From: Bradyrhizobium guangdongense
GTDB lineage: Bacteria; Pseudomonadota; Alphaproteobacteria; Rhizobiales; Xanthobacteraceae
NCBI RefSeq assembly: GCF_006483445.1
Contig: NZ_PPPT01000027.1
Location: 1-48,136, forward strand
Length of the DNA: 48,136 nt
Reading direction: 5' to 3'
The notes beneath the pieces are model-generated. The model was given only the letters and a program-made list of their open reading frames with translations, did no database searches and was not told the origin of the DNA. Both the position numbers and the translations under genes were made by a program. Below are positions 19,961 to 26,906 of the stretch, one piece after another; position 1 is the stretch's first letter, and each line of letters opens with the position of its first letter.

Positions 19961-20905
19961 TTAGCTGCAATTCGTGACTTGGTTGGAGCACAACGCGCGC
20001 CACCAGCCGCGCACGCCGTCATGGCTCTCGACAAGGCCCCAGGCGCCGCTGCATGCAAGGAGGCGCTTTGGTCCGCCGTCGGTGTCGAGCGCGCCGCCGA
20101 GCTCGCGCTGTGCCGGCGTCCATTTGGCGTCAATGAAGGGCGCGGTGAACAGTCCGCCCATGCGCGTGCCGCCATTGGCGTAGGCCGCGCCGACCTTGTT
20201 GGCGGCGACCCAGCCGCGCCCCGCATAGGGTTTTGGTGCGTTGCGCGGATATTTTTTCTCGTCCTCATAGTCCTTGCCCGGAGGCTTTGCGCCTTCGATC
20301 AGGAACCAGCCGTCCTTGAAGCCGATGATGCGGAATTCGGTCAGCCACCCGCCCTCGGGGGTGTTCTCGGCGCCACCCATCTTGAGGCGATAGGGCGCGG
20401 GCAGGGTGCCCAGCACGCGCGCCTTCACCGACGGCTCGGCCCGCACGTTGAGGCCGCTCGGATCCTTGTCCTGCGTCCATGCGCCGATATCGCAGGGCTC
20501 GGTGCCCTCGGGAAGGGAGGCGCGCTTCGCCGCGAGATCGGCGTGGAGTTTTGTGTAGTCGCTCTCCTCGCCGTCGGCATCGCTCATTGTGGTGTCGCGA
20601 TTGCCGCGGGCGGGATCGGTGCGCGGCTTCAGCTCGGCCGTGACTGCGCGCGTACGATCGTCGGACAGCTTGACGATGAGCACCTGACGCTGCGCGAACA
20701 CGCTGGCCGGTATCTTGGGATCGTTCGATGTTGCGGGATCGAGCGCGAGGTAACCGGTGGCGCCATCGGTGCGATAGGCTTCGCCCGCGACATATCCTGC
20801 GGGTACCAGGGCGAGCGCGCTTGCGCGCCACGCCGGTTCGCTGTCGCCTGCGCGCGCCGCCGCGACGGAGAGGGCCGTCGCGGCGATGATGCTGAGAACA
20901 CGCAT
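19961..20905 (-). CDS. exported SH3-like domain protein
   Basis: The ATG at 20905 gives 314 residues with a clear signal peptide (VLSIIAATALSVAAARAG); the longer frame before it overlaps another gene and is not coding. A bacterial SH3 domain lies mid-protein (DPSGLNVRAEPSVKARVLG, then FRIIGFKDGWFLIEGA), followed by GRGWVAANKVG and two C-terminal cysteines, in LLACSGAWG and ALCSNQVTNCS. SH3 domains of this kind bind cell-wall or protein ligands in the periplasm. It lies 20 bp after the 98-aa gene and probably forms an operon with it. Confidence 0.82.
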   Translation of the reverse strand: MRVLSIIAATALSVAAARAGDSEPAWRASALALVPAGYVAGEAYRTDGATGYLALDPATSNDPKIPASVFAQRQVLIVKLSDDRTRAVTAELKPRTDPARGNRDTTMSDADGEESDYTKLHADLAAKRASLPEGTEPCDIGAWTQDKDPSGLNVRAEPSVKARVLGTLPAPYRLKMGGAENTPEGGWLTEFRIIGFKDGWFLIEGAKPPGKDYEDEKKYPRNAPKPYAGRGWVAANKVGAAYANGGTRMGGLFTAPFIDAKWTPAQRELGGALDTDGGPKRLLACSGAWGLVESHDGVRGWWRALCSNQVTNCS

Positions 20906-20925
20906 GGCGAATGCAAAGCGGGCGA

Positions 20926-21222
20926 TTAAGCCCGCGTGCCCGTGAACGGGAAGCTGCCCATCGGGCCGATGCCCATCTCGCCGCTCATGCTGTCGCCGGC
21001 GACCTTGCCAATGAACTCGAGCGTCAACGGCATCGGGTTGGTGATCGAGACCTTCCAGTTGACGGCATCGCCGCTGATGGCACCGTCGAAAATCTCGGCA
21101 CTGTTGCCTTCGGCACCTTGCGTGCCGGTCAGCGTGCCGCCGGAGCTCTTCAGGCTCAGCGTCGCCTGGCGCTCGCCCATCGGCGTTGTCATGGTCAAAT
21201 TCCAATTTCCGTCAACGGCCAT
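20926..21222 (-). CDS. small conserved beta-rich protein (98 aa)
   Basis: The 98-residue product is rich in short strands: GNWNLTMTTPMGERQATLSL, then GTLTGTQGAEGN and NWKVSITNPMPLTLEFIG. It has no signal peptide. The pattern resembles small lipocalin-like proteins, but the function is unknown. GGGAGACAGGA directly precedes the start. It is the first gene of a likely two-gene unit with the SH3 protein. Confidence 0.75.
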   Translation of the reverse strand: MAVDGNWNLTMTTPMGERQATLSLKSSGGTLTGTQGAEGNSAEIFDGAISGDAVNWKVSITNPMPLTLEFIGKVAGDSMSGEMGIGPMGSFPFTGTRA

Positions 21223-21337
21223 TCCTGTCTCCCAACTTTTTTACCCGGCAGTCCGCGATGAGCCGCGGCGGGGCCAAGGCGAGCGTATAGCCTAACTCGT
21301 CCGACCTGCCTAACGCACTCTTTGACGCGGCTGGACT

Positions 21338-21892
21338 TCAGGCGCGGGCGGCCGCACGGATGCGGCTGCCGACGATGAGGCGGAAGGCGGCGTACTGGAT
21401 CGCGAATGCGCCGAGCTTGGTGCCGACCAGCACCACCGAGATGTAGAAGGCCCACAGCTTCATGTCGCCGGTCATCGCCACCGCAACCGTGCCGGCGGCG
21501 AGCACGAACATCAGCGCGGCCCAGGCGTAGCCGGCAACCGTCACATATTCCGGGATCGTCTCGCTCACGACCGGCGGCATGTAGCGCAGCATCCAGCCGC
21601 GCTTGAGCATGATGATGCCGATCGCGACATGGCCGATCGCGGGCTTTGCCAGCACGAAGCGCGGATCGTGGGTGAGCAGCGTCAGGCTGCCGAGCACGAT
21701 GACGAGGCCGAGGCTCGCCCAAGTCATGTAGCTCAGCGTCTGGCCCTTGTACCGCGACCAGGCCACCTGGGCGATAGCGCCGATGATCGCAACGGCAGTC
21801 GCGAGAATGACGTTGTCGGTCGCGAGATAGATGACCAGGAAGACGATGGTCGAGAGGAAGTCGGAGACGAGCCGGCGGAATACGTCTTTCAT
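21338..21892 (-). CDS. IspZ/septation protein A-like membrane protein
   Basis: From the ATG at 21892 the 184-residue protein has about five membrane segments and the look of the IspZ/YciB (intracellular septation protein A) family: FRRLVSDFLSTIVFLVIYLA, then YMTWASLGLVIVLGSLTLLT and HVAIGIIMLKRGWMLRYMPP. The family acts in the inner membrane, where YciB is linked to envelope integrity; the exact job is unknown. It begins 11 bp after the related gene at 21904-22479 and should share its repressed promoter. It is a second member of the family, not necessarily the housekeeping one. Confidence 0.75.
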   Translation of the reverse strand: MKDVFRRLVSDFLSTIVFLVIYLATDNVILATAVAIIGAIAQVAWSRYKGQTLSYMTWASLGLVIVLGSLTLLTHDPRFVLAKPAIGHVAIGIIMLKRGWMLRYMPPVVSETIPEYVTVAGYAWAALMFVLAAGTVAVAMTGDMKLWAFYISVVLVGTKLGAFAIQYAAFRLIVGSRIRAAARA

Positions 21893-21903
21893 CGTCTGTC
21901 CTG

Positions 21904-22479
21904 TCAGTGCGTGTGGGGCAGGGCGTTCGGGGGCGTACCGTACTTGATCTTGCGGTACTCGGGATACCATTTTGTGAAATAGATCGCGCTGTTGCGGGCC
22001 GCAAACGCGATCGCAATGCTCGACCAGATCGGCAGGCCCGGCACGTAGAGCAGCACGACATTGGCCGCCAGCATCAACAGCGCGGCTGCGGTCCACGCCG
22101 CGGTAATGATGTAGTTGGCACGCATGAAGCCGGGCATCGCCGCGATCTCGGCCGGCACGGCCTCGATCGCATATTGCAGCGTGAAGGGTTTGCGGATCAG
22201 CATCGAGCCCAGCGAGATGACGAAGATGCCGACGTCGACCGATACCTTCACCCCGAGCGTGCCGAAGGCGGGATCGACGAGGACGATATAGAGGCCGATC
22301 GCGGCGAGGATGATCGCGGAGCCCGCGGCCAGCATCTTCACGGAGCGGCCGTACCAGAGATCGATTGCGATGGTGGCGAGGCAGACCGCGGACGCCGTGA
22401 ACACGCTGACGGCCGCGGAGGCTACCAGCATCAGGAAGGTGAAGACGCCGTAGGGGGCAAGGATCAGGAAAATGGCCAT
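21904..22479 (-). CDS. IspZ-like integral membrane protein, partner of the next gene
   Basis: The ATG at 22479 gives 191 residues; an in-frame ATG at 22500 is less likely because it overlaps the promoter region. Five or six hydrophobic segments are present, including PYGVFTFLMLVASAAVSVFT and SVDVGIFVISLGSMLIRKPF, then NYIITAAWTAAALLMLAANV. The layout follows the downstream septation-A-like gene, with a central basic loop and a Trp/Arg-rich end, so the two look like a diverged pair. It lies directly behind the double-operator promoter at 22501-22571. Confidence 0.72.
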   Translation of the reverse strand: MAIFLILAPYGVFTFLMLVASAAVSVFTASAVCLATIAIDLWYGRSVKMLAAGSAIILAAIGLYIVLVDPAFGTLGVKVSVDVGIFVISLGSMLIRKPFTLQYAIEAVPAEIAAMPGFMRANYIITAAWTAAALLMLAANVVLLYVPGLPIWSSIAIAFAARNSAIYFTKWYPEYRKIKYGTPPNALPHTH

Positions 22480-22500
22480 GTGGGGTGCCTCGGTCGGCAA

Positions 22501-22519
22501 ATCTTTACAGTGTCAAGAT
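22501..22519. promoter_or_regulatory. 19-bp operator, site 1 (upstream of the IspZ-like pair)
   Basis: The sequence ATCTTTACAGTGTCAAGAT is an imperfect dyad with one mismatch between half sites. It overlaps the first base of the -10 element at 22519 and covers the predicted transcription start of the leftward operon. It matches sites at 22553, 24623 and 24676. Confidence 0.8.
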
Positions 22520-22547
22520 GGATAATGCAGATCCCGGACCGGGTCAA
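22519..22547 (-). promoter_or_regulatory. predicted sigma70 promoter of the IspZ-like operon
   Basis: On the minus strand, TTGACC (22542-22547) and TATCCA (22519-22524) are separated by exactly 17 bp. An operator lies on each side, one just upstream of the -35 and one over the start point. The same -35, spacer length and -10 style recur before the carotenoid oxygenase. Confidence 0.7.
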
Positions 22548-22552
22548 GGAAA

Positions 22553-22571
22553 ATCTTTACAGTGTCAAAAT
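22553..22571. promoter_or_regulatory. 19-bp operator, site 2
   Basis: The sequence ATCTTTACAGTGTCAAAAT has two mismatches between half sites. It begins 52 bp from site 1, close to five helix turns, so both sites lie on the same face of the DNA. It sits 5 bp upstream of the -35 element. Confidence 0.8.
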
Positions 22572-22623
22572 GATGTGAAGAATGTAGGGTTAATCGAATA
22601 ATTACAGTCGCTTGACGCCTGAA

Positions 22624-23040
22624 TCATTGCGGCATCGTCCCCGCAATAACCCGCGACAAGATGTTCACCGCGCAGGTCACGAGCAAGCCGATCGTGACGA
22701 CAATGCTGCCGCCGCGACAAATCCAGAACAGTCGTGAATTCGTCACCGCATACATGCCGAGCGGATGAAGCAGCCGCGACAGCAGTAGCGCGCCCATCAG
22801 CAGGTGAATGCGCAGGGGCGTCGTCCCCGCCATCTCGATCATCGCGACCATCAGTGAGATGATCGGGACATATTCCATGAAATTGCCGTGTGCGCGGATT
22901 GCGCTGCGCAACGCGATATTGCCACCATCATTGAAAGCAGCCTGATTGCTTCGCCGCAGCCGGATCACCTGGAGCGCGAGCACGGCGTACAGCAAGGCGA
23001 GGATCGCGAGATAACCTGCGGTGATCGACGGCATGTGCAT
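22624..23040 (-). CDS. MAPEG family membrane protein
   Basis: A 138-residue membrane protein from the ATG at 23040 (GGAG 7 bases upstream). It matches the MAPEG plan: a first helix GYLAILALLYAVLALQVIRL, the conserved loop NIALRSAIRAHGNFMEYVPI, then LLLSRLLHPLGMYAV and a last helix GGSIVVTIGLLVTCAVNIL. Eukaryotic members use glutathione on lipid substrates; bacterial ones are mostly uncharacterised. It lies upstream of the double-operator promoter and is probably transcribed separately from the IspZ-like pair. Confidence 0.88.
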   Translation of the reverse strand: MHMPSITAGYLAILALLYAVLALQVIRLRRSNQAAFNDGGNIALRSAIRAHGNFMEYVPIISLMVAMIEMAGTTPLRIHLLMGALLLSRLLHPLGMYAVTNSRLFWICRGGSIVVTIGLLVTCAVNILSRVIAGTMPQ

Positions 23041-23069
23041 GCGGATCTCCGTTGTGCGTATCAACCGCT

Positions 23070-23196
23070 GTCATTCCGGGGCGCGACGAAGTCGCGAGCC
23101 CGGAATCCATCGAGCGGCACCACTTGCGGTACAATGGATTCTCAGATGCGCAATTGCGCATCAAAGCTCGCGCCAAGTGGCGCGCCCCGGAATGAC
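23070..23196. repeat. palindromic repeat, family B (copy 2), cloverleaf-like
   Basis: The outer arms GTCATTCCGGGGCGC and GCGCCCCGGAATGAC match copy 1 at 14611. Inside are CGACGAAGTCG, a long arm GAATCCAT with ATGGATTC around a large loop, the perfect palindrome GATGCGCAATTGCGCATC, and GCGCCAAGTGGCGC. It lies between the stop of the carotenoid oxygenase and the MAPEG start. Confidence 0.88.
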
Positions 23197-23208
23197 CAGG
23201 GGAGGGCT

Positions 23209-24606
23209 TTACTGCGTCCCCACCCAATTGCCGTGGAATCCATCAGGCACGCGATGGCCGAGCTGCACCAGCGCGACGGGGCCGGCCTCGACGTCCTGCG
23301 CGTTGAATACCGCGAGATCGCTGCGGTTCTCACGCGCGCGCCAGACCACCGACAGCAGCCAGCCGTCGCCTTCGGCGGCATCCTTGCCGCGCTCGACGAA
23401 GACAGGCTCGGAGATGGTGTCGCCGGCCGGCAGCAGATAATGCGCGAGCCGTTTTCCGGCGCCGTCGACATGCACGATGCCGGAGAGCGCGCCGAACATC
23501 GGCAGCTTCGGATTGGCGCAGGCGTACCAGCCGTGGTTCGTCTTTAGCCCGGCTCGGCGGTCGTCGACGCGCGGGAATTCGCCGGTGAGGTCGTCGAGAT
23601 AAGTCTGCTGGAAGCGGTCGGTATTGTCAGAGAGATCGAAGGTCCAGCGGCAATGACGCGCGCGCGACTTGTCGGGATCGGTGGGCCTGCCGTCCGGATG
23701 CGGGAACAGCGGCGCTTCCTCGAACTGCATGACGTCGGCGATGATGCGGTTGCCTTCCTCCCACGCATTCATGACGTGGAAGACGTAGCAGCTCTCGGCG
23801 CGGAACCAGACGATGTCCTTTTCCGAGCCGCTTCGTTTCATCACGCCGACATAGGCGCCTTTCTCGGGCTCCCAGGCGTAGGGCGGCTTGCCGCTCATCG
23901 CGCGCTGCATGCTGCCGGTGATTGGCAGGATCGGAAACAGCACGTGGTTATCCGTGACGATGAAGTCGTGCACCATGCTGGCATAGGGCGCGTCGAATCG
24001 CGTGAAGCGCGTCACCTTGCCGGAGGCGTCGATCGCCCCGTAGGAAAGGGCGGGTGTCAGCGGGCCGCTCGCATTGTAGCCGAAGAACACGAGCTCGCCG
24101 GTCGTGGGGTCTACCTTGGGATGCGCGGTGAAGGGCCCGGCGATGCGGCCCCCGAAGTTGCAGTAGCCGCGGGTCGCGAGCGTGCCGGGTTCGATCTCGG
24201 TCGGCAGATGCCCCTCTTCGAGTGCGAGCAGCTTGCCAGCGTGGCTGATGATGTTGGTATTGGCGACGCCGCCGTCGGTGAGGTGCGCCGGCGCGTCCGG
24301 CATCTTGCGGCCGAAGCCGCCGAACAGTGCGCGGCCGGCATCGTGCTCGGCGAGGAATTTTGGCGTGCGGACCCAGCGGTTGCGATAGCTCGCCTTGCCG
24401 TTCTCGAGATGAAAGGCGTGCAGCATGCCGTCGCCGACGAACCAGTGCGCGCCGGGCGCGTCGAACTGCGGATTGGGCCCGTTGCGATAGAGCGTGCCGT
24501 TCAGCTCCCGCGGCAACTCGCCGACGATCTTGAGGTGTGGCGCATCTGCCTCGAACGGGATCGGCGCGAGGTTGGTCCGGCTATCCTTGATGGCTTCCTG
24601 CAGCAC
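23209..24606 (-). CDS. carotenoid oxygenase family protein (RPE65/lignostilbene dioxygenase type)
   Basis: This family of iron enzymes cleaves C=C bonds in carotenoids, apocarotenoids or stilbenes. The 465-residue protein starts at a GTG with GGGAGGG 8 bases upstream. Four histidines in family contexts should bind Fe(II): TAHPKVDP, SMVHDFIVTDNH, CYVFHVMNAWEEG and DGFHGNWVG. Near the start, ELNGTLYRNGPNPQFDAPG and HWFVGDGMLHAF are also typical. There is no signal peptide, so it acts in the cytoplasm. It is divergent from the tetR gene and its promoter carries two operators. The substrate is unknown. Confidence 0.92.
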   Translation of the reverse strand: MLQEAIKDSRTNLAPIPFEADAPHLKIVGELPRELNGTLYRNGPNPQFDAPGAHWFVGDGMLHAFHLENGKASYRNRWVRTPKFLAEHDAGRALFGGFGRKMPDAPAHLTDGGVANTNIISHAGKLLALEEGHLPTEIEPGTLATRGYCNFGGRIAGPFTAHPKVDPTTGELVFFGYNASGPLTPALSYGAIDASGKVTRFTRFDAPYASMVHDFIVTDNHVLFPILPITGSMQRAMSGKPPYAWEPEKGAYVGVMKRSGSEKDIVWFRAESCYVFHVMNAWEEGNRIIADVMQFEEAPLFPHPDGRPTDPDKSRARHCRWTFDLSDNTDRFQQTYLDDLTGEFPRVDDRRAGLKTNHGWYACANPKLPMFGALSGIVHVDGAGKRLAHYLLPAGDTISEPVFVERGKDAAEGDGWLLSVVWRARENRSDLAVFNAQDVEAGPVALVQLGHRVPDGFHGNWVGTQ

Positions 24607-24622
24607 GTCGTAGACCCTCCCT

Positions 24623-24641
24623 ATCTTTACGTTGTAAAGAT
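24623..24641. promoter_or_regulatory. 19-bp operator, site 3 (perfect dyad)
   Basis: ATCTTTACGTTGTAAAGAT is a perfect dyad, ATCTTTAC and GTAAAGAT around 3 bases. It lies directly after the -10 of the leftward carotenoid oxygenase promoter, over the expected transcription start. It defines the consensus for the other three sites. Confidence 0.88.
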
Positions 24642-24670
24642 TCGATACAGGAGCTGTTGGCTCTGGTCAA
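24642..24670 (-). promoter_or_regulatory. predicted sigma70 promoter of the carotenoid oxygenase gene
   Basis: On the minus strand TTGACC (24665-24670) and TATCGA (24642-24647) are separated by 17 bp. As at 22519-22547, one operator follows the -10 and another lies 5 bp before the -35. Confidence 0.75.
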
Positions 24671-24675
24671 GTGAA

Positions 24676-24694
24676 ATCTTTACACTGTCAAAAT
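24676..24694. promoter_or_regulatory. 19-bp operator, site 4 (between the divergent genes)
   Basis: ATCTTTACACTGTCAAAAT lies 53 bp from site 3 and 20 bp before the tetR start. On the plus strand it includes TTTACA (24679-24684), which with CATAAG (24702-24707) after 17 bp could be the tetR promoter, so binding here would give autoregulation. Confidence 0.8.
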
Positions 24695-24714
24695 TGCGTG
24701 ACATAAGTTGACTT

Positions 24715-25464
24715 ATGGCCAAGACCGACACTGCGCGCCGCCCGCGCGCCAAGAGAGCATCACCCTCCGCATCCGTTGCGCGACCGCGCCTTGCGCGCAA
24801 GGCCGGCCCCGCGAAGAGCACGAGCGCCAAGACCGAAACGCCCTATCACCATGGCGCGCTGCGCGAGGCCCTGCTGCAGGCGGCCGAGCGCATTCTGGAG
24901 CGTGACGGTCTTGCCGGCCTCACGCTGCGCGCGGTGGCGCGCGAGGCGGGCGTGTCGCATGCCGCGCCCACGCATCATTTCGGCGATCTGACCGGGCTGA
25001 TCTCGGAGCTCGCGGCGATCGGCTTCCGCAATTTCAATGCGGCCATGGTTGCCGCCCGCAACAGCGAAACGCATCCGTTGATGAAGGGGATGGCGAACGC
25101 CAAGGCCTATGTCGCCTATGCGCGCGCGCATCCCGGCATGTACAGCCTGATGTTCCGCACCGAGCGGCTCGATTACTCACGGCCGTCGTTGCACGAGGCC
25201 GCCAGCGCCTCGTTCAAGGGCCTGGCGAGCTCGGCCCGCTTCGCGCCTCCCGAGCAGCTCACCGAGGATGCGCTCGAGGCCTTGTCGCTCGAGCATGCCG
25301 CGGTCATCGCGCGCAACTGGTCGCTGGTGCACGGCTTCACCATGCTGATGCTCGACGGGCGCCTCAGCGACATCCTGCATCGCCTGCCGCCGGGCACCAC
25401 GCCCGAAAAGCTTCTCGAAGCGGTTCTGCTGTCGACGGTCGCCAATAAGCAACCGGGCTGCTAA
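24715..25464 (+). CDS. TetR/AcrR family transcriptional regulator
   Basis: A 249-residue regulator. A basic, low-complexity N-terminus (about 1-42, rich in Ala/Lys/Arg) precedes the TetR DNA-binding domain: ALREALLQAAERILERDG, then LTLRAVAREAGVSHAAPTHH and FGDLTGLISELAAIGF. The C-terminal ligand domain has AYVAYARAHPGMYSLMFRT, as in members with a WHG-type domain. It is divergent from the carotenoid oxygenase and lies next to two operators, so it is the natural candidate to bind all four sites. The ATG has no ribosome site, and the predicted start of transcription falls on or next to it, so the mRNA may be leaderless. Confidence 0.92.
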   Translation: MAKTDTARRPRAKRASPSASVARPRLARKAGPAKSTSAKTETPYHHGALREALLQAAERILERDGLAGLTLRAVAREAGVSHAAPTHHFGDLTGLISELAAIGFRNFNAAMVAARNSETHPLMKGMANAKAYVAYARAHPGMYSLMFRTERLDYSRPSLHEAASASFKGLASSARFAPPEQLTEDALEALSLEHAAVIARNWSLVHGFTMLMLDGRLSDILHRLPPGTTPEKLLEAVLLSTVANKQPGC

Positions 25465-25471
25465 TCGGGGT

Positions 25472-26074
25472 CTAGCGCGCGACGAGCTCCACCGCGCGGC
25501 CGCTCGCACCCACGATCTTCAGTTCGTCCTTGCCGCATTTGAAGCCGCGCGCAAGTTCGTCCGCAGCCTTGCGCGCGAGCTCGTTGGCGTTGGGATTGGC
25601 GATCGCATCGACATAGGCGACATGGCAGACCGCTCCCGGCGGCAGCCGCGTCACGACCAGCAGCGCCTTGGTGTTCGGCCGTCCCTGCTTGTCGGGGTCG
25701 TTGTTGTCGGCGATGTGCCAGCGCTGGATGATCGCGAATGGCTTGCCGTCGGCGGCGCGCCACTCGACGGTGTGCTCACTCGAATTGAACGGGCCGAACC
25801 AGACCTCGGCGGCGGGCTCCTTGGCGGCCGCCGAACGGTTCTTTCCGACCGAGACGATTTCGCGAAGATCGTCCTCCGAGATCAGCACGATGAGGCCGGC
25901 CTTGCCCGGACACACCCGCACGGTGCTGTCGTCGACACCATTGCCTGCGCTTCTAACGCGGCAATCCCTGGGCGCGGTCGAGGTATAGCTGCTGCCGAAA
26001 GATTGGGCGTGGGCCGGGCCATACCAGGCGCAAGCAAGCAGCGCGATCAGGCAGGCGAGCGTGACATGCTTCAT
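25472..26074 (-). CDS. exported hypothetical protein
   Basis: A 200-residue protein with a signal peptide (LACLIALLACAWYGPAHAQ). The mature part has cysteines in RDCRVRS, RVCPGKAG, AVCHVAYVD and FKCGKDEL, probably two disulfides, and the stretch WFGPFNSSEHTVEWRAADGK. No named family is recognised. It is convergent with the TetR gene, with 7 bp between the stops, and divergent from the SET-domain gene. Confidence 0.75.
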   Translation of the reverse strand: MKHVTLACLIALLACAWYGPAHAQSFGSSYTSTAPRDCRVRSAGNGVDDSTVRVCPGKAGLIVLISEDDLREIVSVGKNRSAAAKEPAAEVWFGPFNSSEHTVEWRAADGKPFAIIQRWHIADNNDPDKQGRPNTKALLVVTRLPPGAVCHVAYVDAIANPNANELARKAADELARGFKCGKDELKIVGASGRAVELVAR

Positions 26075-26238
26075 GACGAGGCCTCCGGCCCCCTGGAACT
26101 CTCTCCATCAGACGTGTTCATTGTGGGGAAGGTTCAAACTTGGCTCCGAGGCACCTGACAGCGGCGCGGAATCGTTCTAGAAGGGCGCCTTCGCCTGAGC
26201 CCTCGCGGCTCCATTCGCGTTTCTCAACTTTCTCGGTC

Positions 26239-26799
26239 ATGCCCGCTATCTCCTCGAACAAACCGTTTCGCGTCGGCCGCTCCAAGACTGGACTTGGTCT
26301 CTTCGCCACCAAACCGATCAAGAAGGGGACCCGGATCATTCGCTATTTCGGGCCGATCCTGGATTCCCGGATCAAGGAACAGGACGACATCGAGAACAAA
26401 TATCTGTTCGAACTGAACGGCCGCTGGACCATCGACGGCTCCGTGCGCAAGAACGTCGCCCGCTACATCAATCATTCCTGCCGGCCGAACGCGGAATCCG
26501 ACGTGCGCCCGCGCGAGCGCAAGGTCTTCATCCGCGCCATCAAGAACATCGAGCCGGGCGACGAGATCAACTACGACTACGGCACCGACTATTTCAAAGC
26601 CTATCTGAAGCCGATCGGCTGCAAATGCGCCTCATGTGAGACCAAGCGCAAGAAGCTGCGCGCCGAAGCCCGTGCCGAACGCGCCAAGGTCAAGGCCCGC
26701 GCGGAGCGCAAGGCGCAGAAGGCCACCGGCAAGGCGCCCGCAAAGAAAAAGCTGAACGGCAAGCATTTTAACGGCAAGGTCGGGCGCGTTCGGGGCTAA
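26239..26799 (+). CDS. SET-domain methyltransferase-like protein with post-SET and basic tail
   Basis: The ATG at 26239 gives 186 residues. The SET domain (about 8-125) has GRSKTGLGLFATKPIKKGT, then the S-adenosylmethionine-binding NHSC motif at residues 78-81 (ARYINHSCRPNAESD) and GDEINYDYGTDYF with the catalytic Tyr. A post-SET cluster follows, Cys128, Cys130 and Cys133 (GCKCASCETK), which with the motif cysteine can bind zinc. The tail (about 135-186) is rich in Lys/Ala/Arg, like histone H1-type tails. SET proteins methylate lysines; the bacterial target is unknown. Confidence 0.88.
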   Translation: MPAISSNKPFRVGRSKTGLGLFATKPIKKGTRIIRYFGPILDSRIKEQDDIENKYLFELNGRWTIDGSVRKNVARYINHSCRPNAESDVRPRERKVFIRAIKNIEPGDEINYDYGTDYFKAYLKPIGCKCASCETKRKKLRAEARAERAKVKARAERKAQKATGKAPAKKKLNGKHFNGKVGRVRG

Positions 26800-26817
26800 G
26801 TATTCGCTGGAACGCGT

Positions 26818-26897
26818 CGTAGCCCGGATGAGCGAAAGCGACATCCGGGATCCTTGTCCGTGGCTTCCCGGGTATCGCTTCGCTCACCCGGGCTACG
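26818..26897. repeat. palindromic repeat, family C
   Basis: The outer arms CGTAGCCCGG and CCGGGCTACG flank two inner hairpin parts, CCCGGATGAGCG with ACATCCGGG and TTCCCGGGTATCGC with GCGAAAGC-type complements. It lies 18 bp after the SET gene and 9 bp before the convergent MFS stop, so it may also act as a bidirectional terminator. Only one copy is in this window. Confidence 0.75.
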
Positions 26898-26906
26898 AAC
26901 TCAGGC

